8,981 nucleotides of DNA from Oscillospiraceae bacterium (GTDB taxonomy: Bacteria > Bacillota > Clostridia > UBA1381): assembly GCA_020860985.1 (NCBI GenBank), contig JAJBTG010000155.1, positions 1 through 8,981 of the forward strand. Reading direction: 5' to 3'. The notes under the pieces are model-generated. The model had not been told where the DNA came from. It did not search any database and saw only the letters and a list, made by a program, of their open reading frames with translations. Both the position numbers and the translations under genes were made by a program. This document shows positions 1 to 7,700 of the stretch, one piece after another (position 1 is the stretch's first letter; every line of letters begins with the position of its first letter).

Positions 1-2
1 AC

Positions 3-563
3 CTCGCCGAGGTCAAGAAAGAAACCGCTGCTGTAATGGCGGAGGAAACCCGTGCAAAGCGAGCCGTTGACGAAGTCAAAGCCGAAATCAATAAATACAC
101 CGAGCTTGCCAAGAAAGCGATAACCGCCGGTAATGATGGCGACGCAAAGCTGTTCATTGCAAAGAAACAAGAGCTTGAAGCAAGCCTTGTAACATTGCAG
201 GGCACATATGACGTTGCGCATACAAACGCCGACAATATGCGTAAAATGTACAATAAGCTTACAGCAGACATAGCTACGCTAAAGCAGCGCCGCGATAACG
301 TCAAAGGTCAAATGGCAGTCGCTAAAACTCAACAAAAGATTAACAAAATGACCGATGTCGGCGACAAAATAAGCGGCACAATGGGAGCCTTTGCGTCAAT
401 GGAGGAAAAGGCACAGCGCGAGCTTGATAAAGCCAACGCAATGAAAGAACTTAATGATAAACCCGAAGATGAAACCGCCACAGCGGAAGCAAGATATTCA
501 GGTATTAACGCTCAATCGGTTGACGACGAGCTTGCCCGTATGAAAGCCGAAATGGAGGGATAA
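3..563 (+). CDS. pspA: PspA/IM30 (LiaH-type) membrane-stress protein, 5'-truncated
   Basis: The frame is open from the window edge (bases 1-2 belong to a preceding codon), so the gene starts outside; the Met at 36 is internal. The 186 visible residues are almost all charged, Ala-rich coiled coil, as expected for PspA/IM30, whose members are about 220-230 residues, so roughly the first 40 are missing. The stretch IAKKQELEASL matches the family pattern of the central helices, and the C-terminal part (DDELARMKAEMEG) matches the usual short last helix. PspA proteins polymerise on the inner face of the cytoplasmic membrane and stabilise it under envelope stress; this is family knowledge. The gene ends in TAA only 3 bases before the next start, and its last codons carry that gene's ribosome binding site, so the two are co-transcribed and probably translationally coupled. 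Its own promoter is outside the window. Confidence 0.88.
   Translation, partial: LAEVKKETAAVMAEETRAKRAVDEVKAEINKYTELAKKAITAGNDGDAKLFIAKKQELEASLVTLQGTYDVAHTNADNMRKMYNKLTADIATLKQRRDNVKGQMAVAKTQQKINKMTDVGDKISGTMGAFASMEEKAQRELDKANAMKELNDKPEDETATAEARYSGINAQSVDDELARMKAEMEG
554..560 (+). promoter_or_regulatory. Ribosome binding site of the TPM-like membrane protein
   Basis: GGAGGGA lies inside the last codons of the PspA-like gene, 6 bases before the ATG at 567. The overlap of coding sequence and binding site suggests coupling of the two genes. Confidence 0.75.
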
Positions 564-566
564 GTT

Positions 567-1553
567 ATGGGACGAGGCTCAAGCGGAGGAAGCGGTCGGT
601 CATCGGGAGGACACTCCTCATCATCCTCTCATTCATCGGGCGGCAGAATGTCGTCATCCGGCAGAGGGTCATATAGCTCATCGAGAGGCTCATATCGTTC
701 ATCGAATCGAGGTCCGTATGGTGGCGGATTTCACAATCCCCGGCCCTATCACGGAGGAGGTTATTACGGCCCGCCAAGACACACAAGAACAGGATGCGCA
801 TCGTCACTTATGAGCATAGTTTTGACAATAATGGTACTAATCGTAATAGCAATATGTATTATTCCATACAATGCATTCTCAAGCTCGGATATTACCAAGT
901 CAACAATTAATCGTACAAAGCTTGATGCGTCCGCTACCGTAAGCACCGAATTCTACGTGGATGAACTAAATTGGATAAGAAACTCAACCACTGTAAATAA
1001 CGGTCTTAAAAGCTTTTATAACAAAACCGGTGTACATCCCCTATTGTACATTACTGACACCGTAAACGGCTCTAAATCGCCTTCGGAAGATGATATGGCA
1101 ACATACACGTCCGAGCTATACACCGAATTATGCCCCGATGAGGGACATATATTGTTATTATTCCATTGTTTGGACGGCGGCACAAACTACAGTATGTGGT
1201 ATGAATGCGGAAGTCAAGCAAAAATCGTCATGGATGAGGAAGCTTGTAATATCCTGATGGATTATATTGATGCTTATTTCTATTCCAACCGAACAGATGA
1301 TGAACTCTTTGCCGACGCATTTGAAGACGCGGGCAAACGCATTATGACAAAAACCACTTCTCCTATAGTGTATGTCGCAATATGCGCCGCTGTTGTCATT
1401 CTTGCAATAATAGCATTCATTTGGTGGAAAAAGCGTAAAGAACAGAAAAATATTGAGGATGAGAACACAATAAAAATTTTAAACTCCGACATTAGTCAGG
1501 TGCATAACGACCCTGAGATGGACGAGTTGGAACGGAAATACGAGGATTCATAA
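567..1553 (+). CDS. Membrane protein with Ser/Gly-rich N-terminus and TPM-like extracellular domain
   Basis: 328 residues. Residues 1-75 are a low-complexity Ser/Gly/Arg then Gly/Tyr/Pro tract; a hydrophobic segment follows at about 79-100, then a globular domain at about 125-262, a second hydrophobic segment at about 266-287, and a charged tail. The globular part has the feel of the TPM (TLP18.3/Psb32/MOLO-1) fold: an extended stretch with HPLLYITDTVNG, a core strand GHILLLF, and a helix with DDELFADAFEDAGKRI before the second membrane segment. TPM domains often sit beside PspA genes and membrane-stress genes in Firmicutes, which agrees with the 3-base spacing to the upstream gene. With two membrane passes the domain would be outside the cell and both ends inside; this topology is inferred. 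No enzymatic function can be assigned. The start follows a good ribosome binding site. The low-complexity head is unusually long; whether it is cytoplasmic and disordered cannot be told from here. Confidence 0.72.
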   Translation: MGRGSSGGSGRSSGGHSSSSSHSSGGRMSSSGRGSYSSSRGSYRSSNRGPYGGGFHNPRPYHGGGYYGPPRHTRTGCASSLMSIVLTIMVLIVIAICIIPYNAFSSSDITKSTINRTKLDASATVSTEFYVDELNWIRNSTTVNNGLKSFYNKTGVHPLLYITDTVNGSKSPSEDDMATYTSELYTELCPDEGHILLLFHCLDGGTNYSMWYECGSQAKIVMDEEACNILMDYIDAYFYSNRTDDELFADAFEDAGKRIMTKTTSPIVYVAICAAVVILAIIAFIWWKKRKEQKNIEDENTIKILNSDISQVHNDPEMDELERKYEDS

Positions 1554-1737
1554 ACACATAGCAAAGGGAATAGCTTATCTTTCATGTTAATCCGGCAGTG
1601 TGTCTGAAAAGTATAGTCTTATGATATATAGCTTCGATAGCTGCCGGAAAGCCCGTCTACACAAGCTATCAATACTCATTGTTCCCATCAGGGAAATTCA
1701 ATGAGGGGCGAATCCTGTCATTTTAACTTAAATAACT
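1554..1737. other. Gene-free stretch rich in inverted repeats (possible structured RNA or element remnant)
   Basis: No credible protein is found on either strand. The stretch holds TCCGGCAG at 1591-1598 paired with CTGCCGGA at 1641-1648, GATAGC at 1636-1641 paired with GCTATC at 1665-1670 (these two overlap by one base, so are largely alternative), and a compact hairpin at 1675-1705. It ends at a strong terminator. It may be the 3' untranslated region of the pspA operon, a small RNA, or a remnant of a non-autonomous mobile element; I do not recognise it as a known RNA family. Confidence 0.4.
1675..1705. repeat. Bulged hairpin
   Basis: CTCATTG (1675-1681) pairs with CAATGAG (1699-1705), and directly inside it TTCCC (1682-1686) pairs with GGGAA (1691-1695) around the loop ATCA, leaving a 3-base bulge (ATT, 1696-1698). 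That is 12 base pairs. There is no T-run after it, so it is not a terminator on the + strand. Confidence 0.6.
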
Positions 1738-1783
1738 AAAAGTAAGATGTCCCCTCTATAGGCGGAGGACATCTTACTTTTTT
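1738..1783 (+). terminator. Intrinsic terminator after the pspA-TPM operon
   Basis: AAAAGTAAGATGTCC (1738-1752) is perfectly complementary to GGACATCTTACTTTT (1767-1781), a 15-bp stem with a 14-base loop, and the 3' arm runs into six T residues. The four A residues on the left arm give a short T-run on the other strand too, so weak two-way action is possible. It lies 185 bases after the stop of the TPM-like gene. Confidence 0.85.
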
Positions 1784-1810
1784 CAGTGGCGGTACAATCC
1801 GCCACTGAAA
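1781..1810. repeat. Perfect 12-bp inverted repeat next to the terminator
   Basis: TTTCAGTGGCGG (1781-1792) and CCGCCACTGAAA (1799-1810) pair perfectly around a 6-base loop, TACAAT. The left arm uses the last three T residues of the terminator before it, so the full hairpin and the terminator T-run overlap. No T-run follows; its role is unknown. Confidence 0.65.
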
Positions 1811-1815
1811 CGTTG

Positions 1816-1842
1816 AATGACGGGGCAAAGCCCCTTATTGAA
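1816..1842. repeat. 27-base direct repeat, copy 1 (GGGGC-AAA-GCCCC hairpin)
   Basis: Identical over 27 bases to 8197-8223. The core GGGGCAAAGCCCC is a 5-bp stem with an AAA loop; the flanks (AATGA and TTATT) extend it by five more pairs, one of them G-T, if one C is bulged out. It lies between the terminator cluster and the glycosidase promoter. Confidence 0.85.
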
Positions 1843-1861
1843 TGCGGCGGGTGATAAATGC

Positions 1862-1890
1862 TTGAAATATCGATACGATAGTGGTATAAT
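1862..1890 (+). promoter_or_regulatory. Sigma-A-type promoter of the GH43 gene
   Basis: TTGAAA (1862-1867) and a perfect TATAAT (1885-1890) are separated by 17 bases, the ideal spacing. Transcription would begin near 1897, leaving a leader of about 32 bases before the ATG at 1929 and practically none before the ATG at 1899. The spacer contains the dyad TATCG-ATA-CGATA (1868-1880), a possible operator. Confidence 0.8.
1868..1880. promoter_or_regulatory. Candidate operator dyad in the promoter spacer
   Basis: TATCG and CGATA form a perfect 5-bp dyad around ATA, lying wholly between the -35 and -10 boxes. A repressor bound here would block RNA polymerase. The arms are short and no matching second site was found, so this is only a candidate. 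Confidence 0.3.
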
Positions 1891-1914
1891 TAATCTATAT
1901 GGAATATTTCAAAT

Positions 1915-1922
1915 GGAAGGAG
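1915..1922 (+). promoter_or_regulatory. Ribosome binding site that fixes the GH43 start at 1929
   Basis: GGAAGGAG lies 6 bases before the ATG at 1929. The earlier in-frame ATG at 1899 sits at the predicted transcription start and has no binding site, and starting there would put ten polar and bulky residues before the signal peptide. Confidence 0.8.
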
Positions 1923-1928
1923 TTAGTT

Positions 1929-4694
1929 ATGAAAGCGCCACAGAGAATTATATCATATGTACTTACCGCGGCATTTTTGCTGCTCGGCACGGCGGCAGCG
2001 GCTGACGAAGGTACGGACAACCTACTTATAAACGGAGATTGCGAGGAGCAGGCGCTCGGTACAACGGGCTGGAGATTTAAAGATTCGGGCGGTTGGTATT
2101 ACGAAAGCGAATATCCCGTAGACGTGATAACGGACAATATATACGAGGGGAGCGGAGCTATCAGATTTAAAAGCGCAAAGCTGGCACAGCGTATAACGCT
2201 TAAAAGAAATGTTACATATGAGCTTAGCTTTGCTATACGCGCTGATGAGGAATGTGTTGTAGATATAGGCTTTGACGATGGTTCGCAGGATTGGCCCGCG
2301 AGCTACCAGGTAAAGACGGATAAGATTTCTGTCAGTGAGGATTGGCAAACCGCTGTTGTTGAATTTGAATGTTCAAACACACAGGACTATCTTGCATACT
2401 TCAATCTATGGGACTTAGTAAATGTGTATGTTGACGATATAACGCTAAAAGAAAAGGACAGCTATATTTCACGCCTGATGATGGGTGTTGACGGCGAAGG
2501 CGCTGTAAGCTTTTCGGCAAATTACAAGGACAGCAGTTCATATTTCGGTACCGCACTGTACGACGAGGACAAAAAGCTGACAGGATTTATATCCGAATCC
2601 GAAAGCGGCACTTTCTCAAAAGTCAACGATTTTGGCACGTATACGGTAAAAAGCTATCTTTTGGACGAAAACGGACTTCAGTCAAAATCACAGGAAATTG
2701 TATATGATGAGGACAGCGCGCTTGGCGAGAGCAAGTCAATCGGTAAGGCGAAAAGCCTGACATTATCGGAGCATGAGCTTGATATGAATGTCGATGACAT
2801 ACAGTCGCTTGACGCGGTTTTGATGCCCGAATTCGCATACGACAATGATGTTGCATGGGAAAGCTCGGACGAGCTTGTCGCGGAGGTTTCAGACAACGGT
2901 ATTGTTACAGCGAAGAGTATAGGCACTGTGGAAATAACAGCAAAATCAGTCAGCTTGACCGACAGCTGTAGGATTACCGTATCAAAGGACTCGGCGTCGG
3001 ATAATATCACTCTTGACAGGACAAGCGTTGAGCTTGTAGAAATTGACTCCGTTTATCCGATTCATGCGAATGTCAAGGACGCGGTATGGAAATCGGACGA
3101 TGAAAGTATCGCGGTTGTTACCGACGGCGTTATAACCGCGAAAGGCGAGGGAACAACAGTTATTACGGCAGTTACTGCCGACGGAGAGCACAGCGCAGAA
3201 TGCACCGTAAACGTAAAAGTATCCGACAACACAATAACGAACGACACCTTCTTTAAAGATACTGACGGCAATAATATCTATTCGCAGGGCGGCGGCATAT
3301 ATAAGTTTGGCGACAAATATTACTGGTACGGCATAAAGTACAAGGAAGCGCCTGTTTATGCGGAGAGGCCTCAAGACGGCATTGCCGGAAACGCGGCGTT
3401 TGAGGCATTTACCTGTTACTCTTCCGATGATTTGGTAAACTGGAAATTCGAGGGCAATGTGTTTGACGAACCCTGCGAGGGTTGGGCAGGACGTATGGGC
3501 GTGTGCTACAACGAGAACACAAAAAAATATGTGTTGATTTCTCAATATGCGCCGGGCACATTGTTCGCGACCTCCGACAGTCCGACAGGACCGTTTGAAA
3601 CCGACCATATATTCACAGGCACCGTACCCGTGGAAAACGGGTATACCGGCGACCAGATGATATTCATGGATGAGGACGGCAAAGCGTATATGATATGCTC
3701 GAGCGGAAACGGAAGAGTGTATCAGTATGTGATTCCGCTCAGAGAGTCGGACTTTTTGGATTTTGACTATGATAATGTTAAGATGCTGTTCCATGACGAG
3801 GACGGAAGCTATGTGGATGAAAACGGAGAAATCCGGAAAAAGGACAAGACAGGTATTGAGGGAAACTGTATGTTCCGATACGGCGATAAATATTACTTCA
3901 CCGGCTCGGATTTGTACGGTTGGAACTCGTCGAGAGTATATTACCTGAAAGCCGACAGTATATTGGGCGACTACAATGCCGACACGGGGTTGGCGCGTAT
4001 TATGGATGGCAGCCGCAGCAGCTTCGCGCATAATTCACAAGCCGGATTTTATGTGACAATCCACGGAAGTGAGCAGGACCTTGTAATGTACTGCGGTGAC
4101 CGTTGGGCGGACTTTGCCGGAAACGGCATAGGCTACAACCAGTGGATACCGATTACAATGAACGGTGATGTTCCGTACTTTAACGATGTTCATCAGTGGA
4201 AGCTCGACGCGGAAAAAGGTACTTGGGAAGTCGGAGAGGGTAATAACTACATTGCAAATTCCGAATTTGAGGCTGACAGAAAAACCACGACCGCTCCCGC
4301 GGGTTGGACGGCGCGCGATAATGTGGGCGGTTACGCAAACAGCAACCTCTCGGGAAAACAGTACGCCGGAAACTTTGTATGGCAGCAGACCGCGCCCGAG
4401 GATTATATCGCGGAACTTAGTCAGGATATTGACGGTTTGCCCGATGGGACATACACCATGACAGCTTGGGTAAAGAGCAGCGGCGGACAGAATGTATGCA
4501 GTCTGTACGCTCAGTCGGGCGGAGAAAAGTACAGTAAAAGCGTTAAGCTGCCGTCCGACGAATGGACAGAAATTGTTATCTCGGACAGCATAGCCGTCAC
4601 AGACGGCAAATGCACCGTCGGTCTTTACTCCGACGCACACGCCGACGAATGGGTGCAGATTGATAATTTAAGACTTGTTAAAAATATAGAATAA
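1929..4694 (+). CDS. Secreted modular GH43-family glycosidase (galactanase-like) with Big_2 repeats
   Basis: 921 residues from the ATG at 1929. Residues 1-25 are a signal peptide (KAPQR, hydrophobic core, cleavage near TAAAA|DE). Then come a CBM4/9-like jelly-roll module (about 31-176), an Ig-like stretch (about 180-270), two Big_2 domains (about 273-353 and 358-431), a five-bladed propeller (about 437-765) and a C-terminal jelly-roll (about 772-921) resembling CBM4/9 or CBM61 modules. The propeller carries the marks of GH43, subfamily 24 in particular: DTDGN then a GGGI/YYWYG opening with Gln453 where GH43 enzymes normally have the Asp base, YSSDDLVNW, Asp575 in GDQMIF, the probable acid Glu644 in IEGNCMF, and NSQ (Gln704) followed by GDRW. 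Known subfamily 24 enzymes are exo-beta-1,3-galactanases acting on arabinogalactan. The substrate is inferred. No LPXTG motif or membrane anchor is seen, so it is released or held by its binding modules. It has its own promoter. Confidence 0.83.
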   Translation: MKAPQRIISYVLTAAFLLLGTAAAADEGTDNLLINGDCEEQALGTTGWRFKDSGGWYYESEYPVDVITDNIYEGSGAIRFKSAKLAQRITLKRNVTYELSFAIRADEECVVDIGFDDGSQDWPASYQVKTDKISVSEDWQTAVVEFECSNTQDYLAYFNLWDLVNVYVDDITLKEKDSYISRLMMGVDGEGAVSFSANYKDSSSYFGTALYDEDKKLTGFISESESGTFSKVNDFGTYTVKSYLLDENGLQSKSQEIVYDEDSALGESKSIGKAKSLTLSEHELDMNVDDIQSLDAVLMPEFAYDNDVAWESSDELVAEVSDNGIVTAKSIGTVEITAKSVSLTDSCRITVSKDSASDNITLDRTSVELVEIDSVYPIHANVKDAVWKSDDESIAVVTDGVITAKGEGTTVITAVTADGEHSAECTVNVKVSDNTITNDTFFKDTDGNNIYSQGGGIYKFGDKYYWYGIKYKEAPVYAERPQDGIAGNAAFEAFTCYSSDDLVNWKFEGNVFDEPCEGWAGRMGVCYNENTKKYVLISQYAPGTLFATSDSPTGPFETDHIFTGTVPVENGYTGDQMIFMDEDGKAYMICSSGNGRVYQYVIPLRESDFLDFDYDNVKMLFHDEDGSYVDENGEIRKKDKTGIEGNCMFRYGDKYYFTGSDLYGWNSSRVYYLKADSILGDYNADTGLARIMDGSRSSFAHNSQAGFYVTIHGSEQDLVMYCGDRWADFAGNGIGYNQWIPITMNGDVPYFNDVHQWKLDAEKGTWEVGEGNNYIANSEFEADRKTTTAPAGWTARDNVGGYANSNLSGKQYAGNFVWQQTAPEDYIAELSQDIDGLPDGTYTMTAWVKSSGGQNVCSLYAQSGGEKYSKSVKLPSDEWTEIVISDSIAVTDGKCTVGLYSDAHADEWVQIDNLRLVKNIE

Positions 4695-4726
4695 AATACA
4701 CAGTAAAAATCAGAGCTTGTTAGAAC

Positions 4727-4732
4727 TATAAT
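4727..4732 (+). promoter_or_regulatory. Possible -10 box upstream of the S8 protease gene
   Basis: A perfect TATAAT lies in the 86-base gap between the glycosidase and the protease. The matching -35 position 17 bases upstream (TAAAAA, 4704-4709) is poor, so this is at best a weak or activator-dependent promoter; there is no terminator in the gap and read-through from the glycosidase is as likely. Confidence 0.3.
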
Positions 4733-4765
4733 TTTCTTGCTTTAGGAGTTATCTCCGTAACGATT

Positions 4766-4775
4766 AGGAGGAGGG
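4766..4775 (+). promoter_or_regulatory. Strong ribosome binding site of the S8 protease
   Basis: AGGAGGAGGG lies 5 bases before the ATG at 4781. It is the strongest in the window and shows that translation of the protease starts at the signal peptide, upstream of the in-frame TAG. Confidence 0.85.
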
Positions 4776-4780
4776 AAAAG

Positions 4781-7700
4781 ATGATAAAAAAAATTATAAC
4801 AGTATTTGTTTCGGCGGCGGCTGCGCTGTCGCTTACCGCGAATGCGGTATTCGCGGCGCTTCCGATTGAGAACGCGGCGGTGTATGACGGCGACGAAACC
4901 GTCACATTCATAGTAGAGGTTGAGGGCGACGCACTTCTTGCCTCGGACGCGGCGGCGGAGCTTGGCACGGATTACATAGGCACCGAGGAGGCGCAGGAAC
5001 AGGAAACCGAGATTTTGAAAGCGCAGGCGAAGGTGCTGAGCGATATTCAAAGCGAAGCAAAGGTAAAGGAGAGCAAGGGCTACACCTACACGGCGGTATT
5101 AAACGGCTTTTCAATCGTCGCGCTGAGGATCAAGATGGACGTAATAAAGGCTATCGACGGAGTAAAAAATGTAATTGTCGCGTAGGAAATGCAGATAAAT
5201 CTCGCGAGCGCGGTTGAGATGACCTCGTCGCTTCCGACGCAAACGGCGGACGGCATTGCCGCGGATGGCTATACCGGTGAGGGGCAGGTTATCGCGATAA
5301 TCGATTCCGAGTTTGACTTGGGACATGAATTTTTCAGTACCGCTCCGGTAAATCCATCGCTTTCAAAAAGCGACGTGGCGAATATTTTAGATGAAAACAC
5401 GATGAATGTTGACGTTGCGGCAAATCAGGTCTATAAAAGCGAGAAGATACCGTTCGCGTATGATTATATAAATAACACGGCTGATACATATACAAGCGAC
5501 ACCGCCGCTTATCACGGAACACACGTCGCGGGAATTGCCGCGGGAAGCGGCGCTTCTGTCAGCGCGAATGATGAAAACGGCGATTCGATTGAATATACAT
5601 TTTCGGGAGTTGCGCCCGAGGCGCAGCTTGTGCTTATGAAAGTAGGCACAGGCGGCAGCACGGTTGATGTGGAGGCGGGCGTCGCGGCTTTGGACGACGC
5701 TGTAAAGCTCGGTGTTTGTGCGGTAAATATGAGCTATGGCGATGCCTATATGTCAGAGGCGTCCACTTCAATTTACGGCGAAGTGTTTGAAAACGCGAGA
5801 AACGCGGGCGTTATGATTATCAATTCCGCGGGCAATTCCGGAATCGGATATAATATGTACACCGCCGACGCGGCGACACCCGATTATTCCACGGAGGGAG
5901 TAGCGGCAGTTTGCAGCGCGGTCACCTCGGTCGCGTCGGCAAATAATTCTTATAATTTTGTGGATTTGGGTACTCTTGAGGCAGCGGACGGTACAAAAAT
6001 CTATTATAAAAATATGTTTTCCGGCAGCAGCTTTGACACGGATTTCGCGGGGCAAACTCTTGAATATGTCTATTGCGGATTGGGATATGCCGAGGATTTT
6101 GAGGACGTGGATGTAAACGGCAAAATCGCGCTTATAGCGCGCGGAGAAAATACATTTGTCGAAAAATTGGACAACGCGAAAGCCGCGGGCGCGGCGGCGG
6201 TGATTATTTACAACACATCGGACGGCGTATCAAACCTCATTGAAACGGATGCCGGGCTTTCCCTTTCCGCTATTGTGATTGAAAAATCAATGGGCGAGTA
6301 TTTAAGGGACGCCGAAACGAAGACCGTAACGGTTCATGAGATAACGAGCATCTGTAAGGAAGCTGACAATGCCGGTACTATGTCATATTTTACGTCGGTC
6401 GGCGTTGATGAAACGCTTGAATTAAAGCCGGAAATTACGGCGCCGGGCGGAAGTATATATTCATCCATACCCAATGACCAATATGGGAATAAGAGCAGCA
6501 CATCTATGGCGGCTCCACATATTACGGGAGTTGCGGCATTGATGAATGAATATCTTGACAAAAACGAAATCGATGTAAGCGGCGGCGAACGCGTGAGCTT
6601 GATAGAGAATATGCTTATGTCTGCGGCGGATATAATGGAACAGCCGGAAAATGCCGACGGCGAGGTCGTTCCGTATTCGCCGCGCGTTCAAGGCGCGGGT
6701 ATGGTAAATACCGCGGCGGCGATGAAAACACCGGCGATATTTGTAGGCTCCGACGGCAAATCAAAGCTAAGCCTTAGCGATGGAATTGATGACAGCTTTA
6801 CGCTTGATTTTACGGTTAAAAATCTGACGGACACGGCGGTCACCTACGACAGCGTAACACTTGACGTTTTAACCGACGGTTATCAAGATGACGGGGATGG
6901 AAATTACTATGTTGTTCCGGATAACGCCGTTCGTTTAACGGTTCTCGATAGTGACGCACCTAAGAGCGTCACGGTTGACGCGAACAGTGAAACAGAGGTA
7001 AGCATAACGGTTACTCTTGACAGTGATGAGCTTGCGGCGAACAGCGAGATATTCACCAACGGATTTTATATCGACGGTTTTGTAACCCTTGCGGTAAGCG
7101 GCGAGAGTGATATTCCGACTATCAGTATGCCGTTTACGGGCTTTCACGGCGACTGGACATCCGTCCCGATTTTCGATAACACAATGTACGACGAGGGCGG
7201 AAGTGTTTTGTATGACGCGAGTACAACCAATCTTGCGGGCACATATTTGTACTCCCACTTAGCGTCGGGCGGCACAACATATTATTACAATTTAGGCGTG
7301 GACGCGAACGGGGAATATAACAGGGATATGATTGCCATATCCCCGAACGGCGACGGCATGGCGGACAGTGTCGGATTGTTATTTACATCATGGCGGGCGG
7401 TTAAAAATCTGACACTTGAATTGACCGGCGGAGATTTTGATATTGTCAGAACTTCCTCATCAGTGTTCTCGAAATATATGGCTGCCGTATTTGGACCTGC
7501 GGAGCTTAAAAGGCTTGACGAAATGGGACTGCCGGACGGCGATTATACTCTTACCGTGAGCGGTGAATTTAATTATGACGGCGCGGAAACCGAGAGCTTT
7601 GAGCTGCCGGTTACAATTGACAGAGTCGCTCCGAAAGTAATGGGCGCTTCGATTGACGGCGATACGCTCTATGTTTCCGCGAGCGATAACAACTATCTCT

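Noticed and set aside
1621..1704. 27-codon open frame from the ATG at 1621 in the intergenic stretch
   Set aside because: No ribosome binding site, and the sequence is better explained by the overlapping inverted repeats.
1701..1720. GGGGCGAATCC resembling a tRNA T-arm
   Set aside because: No matching acceptor, D-arm or anticodon arm could be placed upstream, so no tRNA is called.
1899..1928. Earlier in-frame ATG for the GH43 gene at 1899
   Set aside because: It lies at the predicted transcription start, has no ribosome binding site, and adds ten non-signal residues before a good signal peptide at 1929.
1817..2005. 62-codon frame on the + strand running into the GH43 gene
   Set aside because: It starts inside the hairpin repeat, overlaps the GH43 promoter and signal peptide in another frame, and has no family features.
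2982..4031. 349-codon open frame on the minus strand
   Set aside because: It lies wholly opposite the GH43 propeller and is a shadow of a strongly coding frame; no domain is recognisable.
4743..4759. Short hairpin (GGAG-TTAT-CTCC) before the protease ribosome binding site
   Set aside because: Only four strong pairs, and it does not cover the binding site; too weak to call regulatory.
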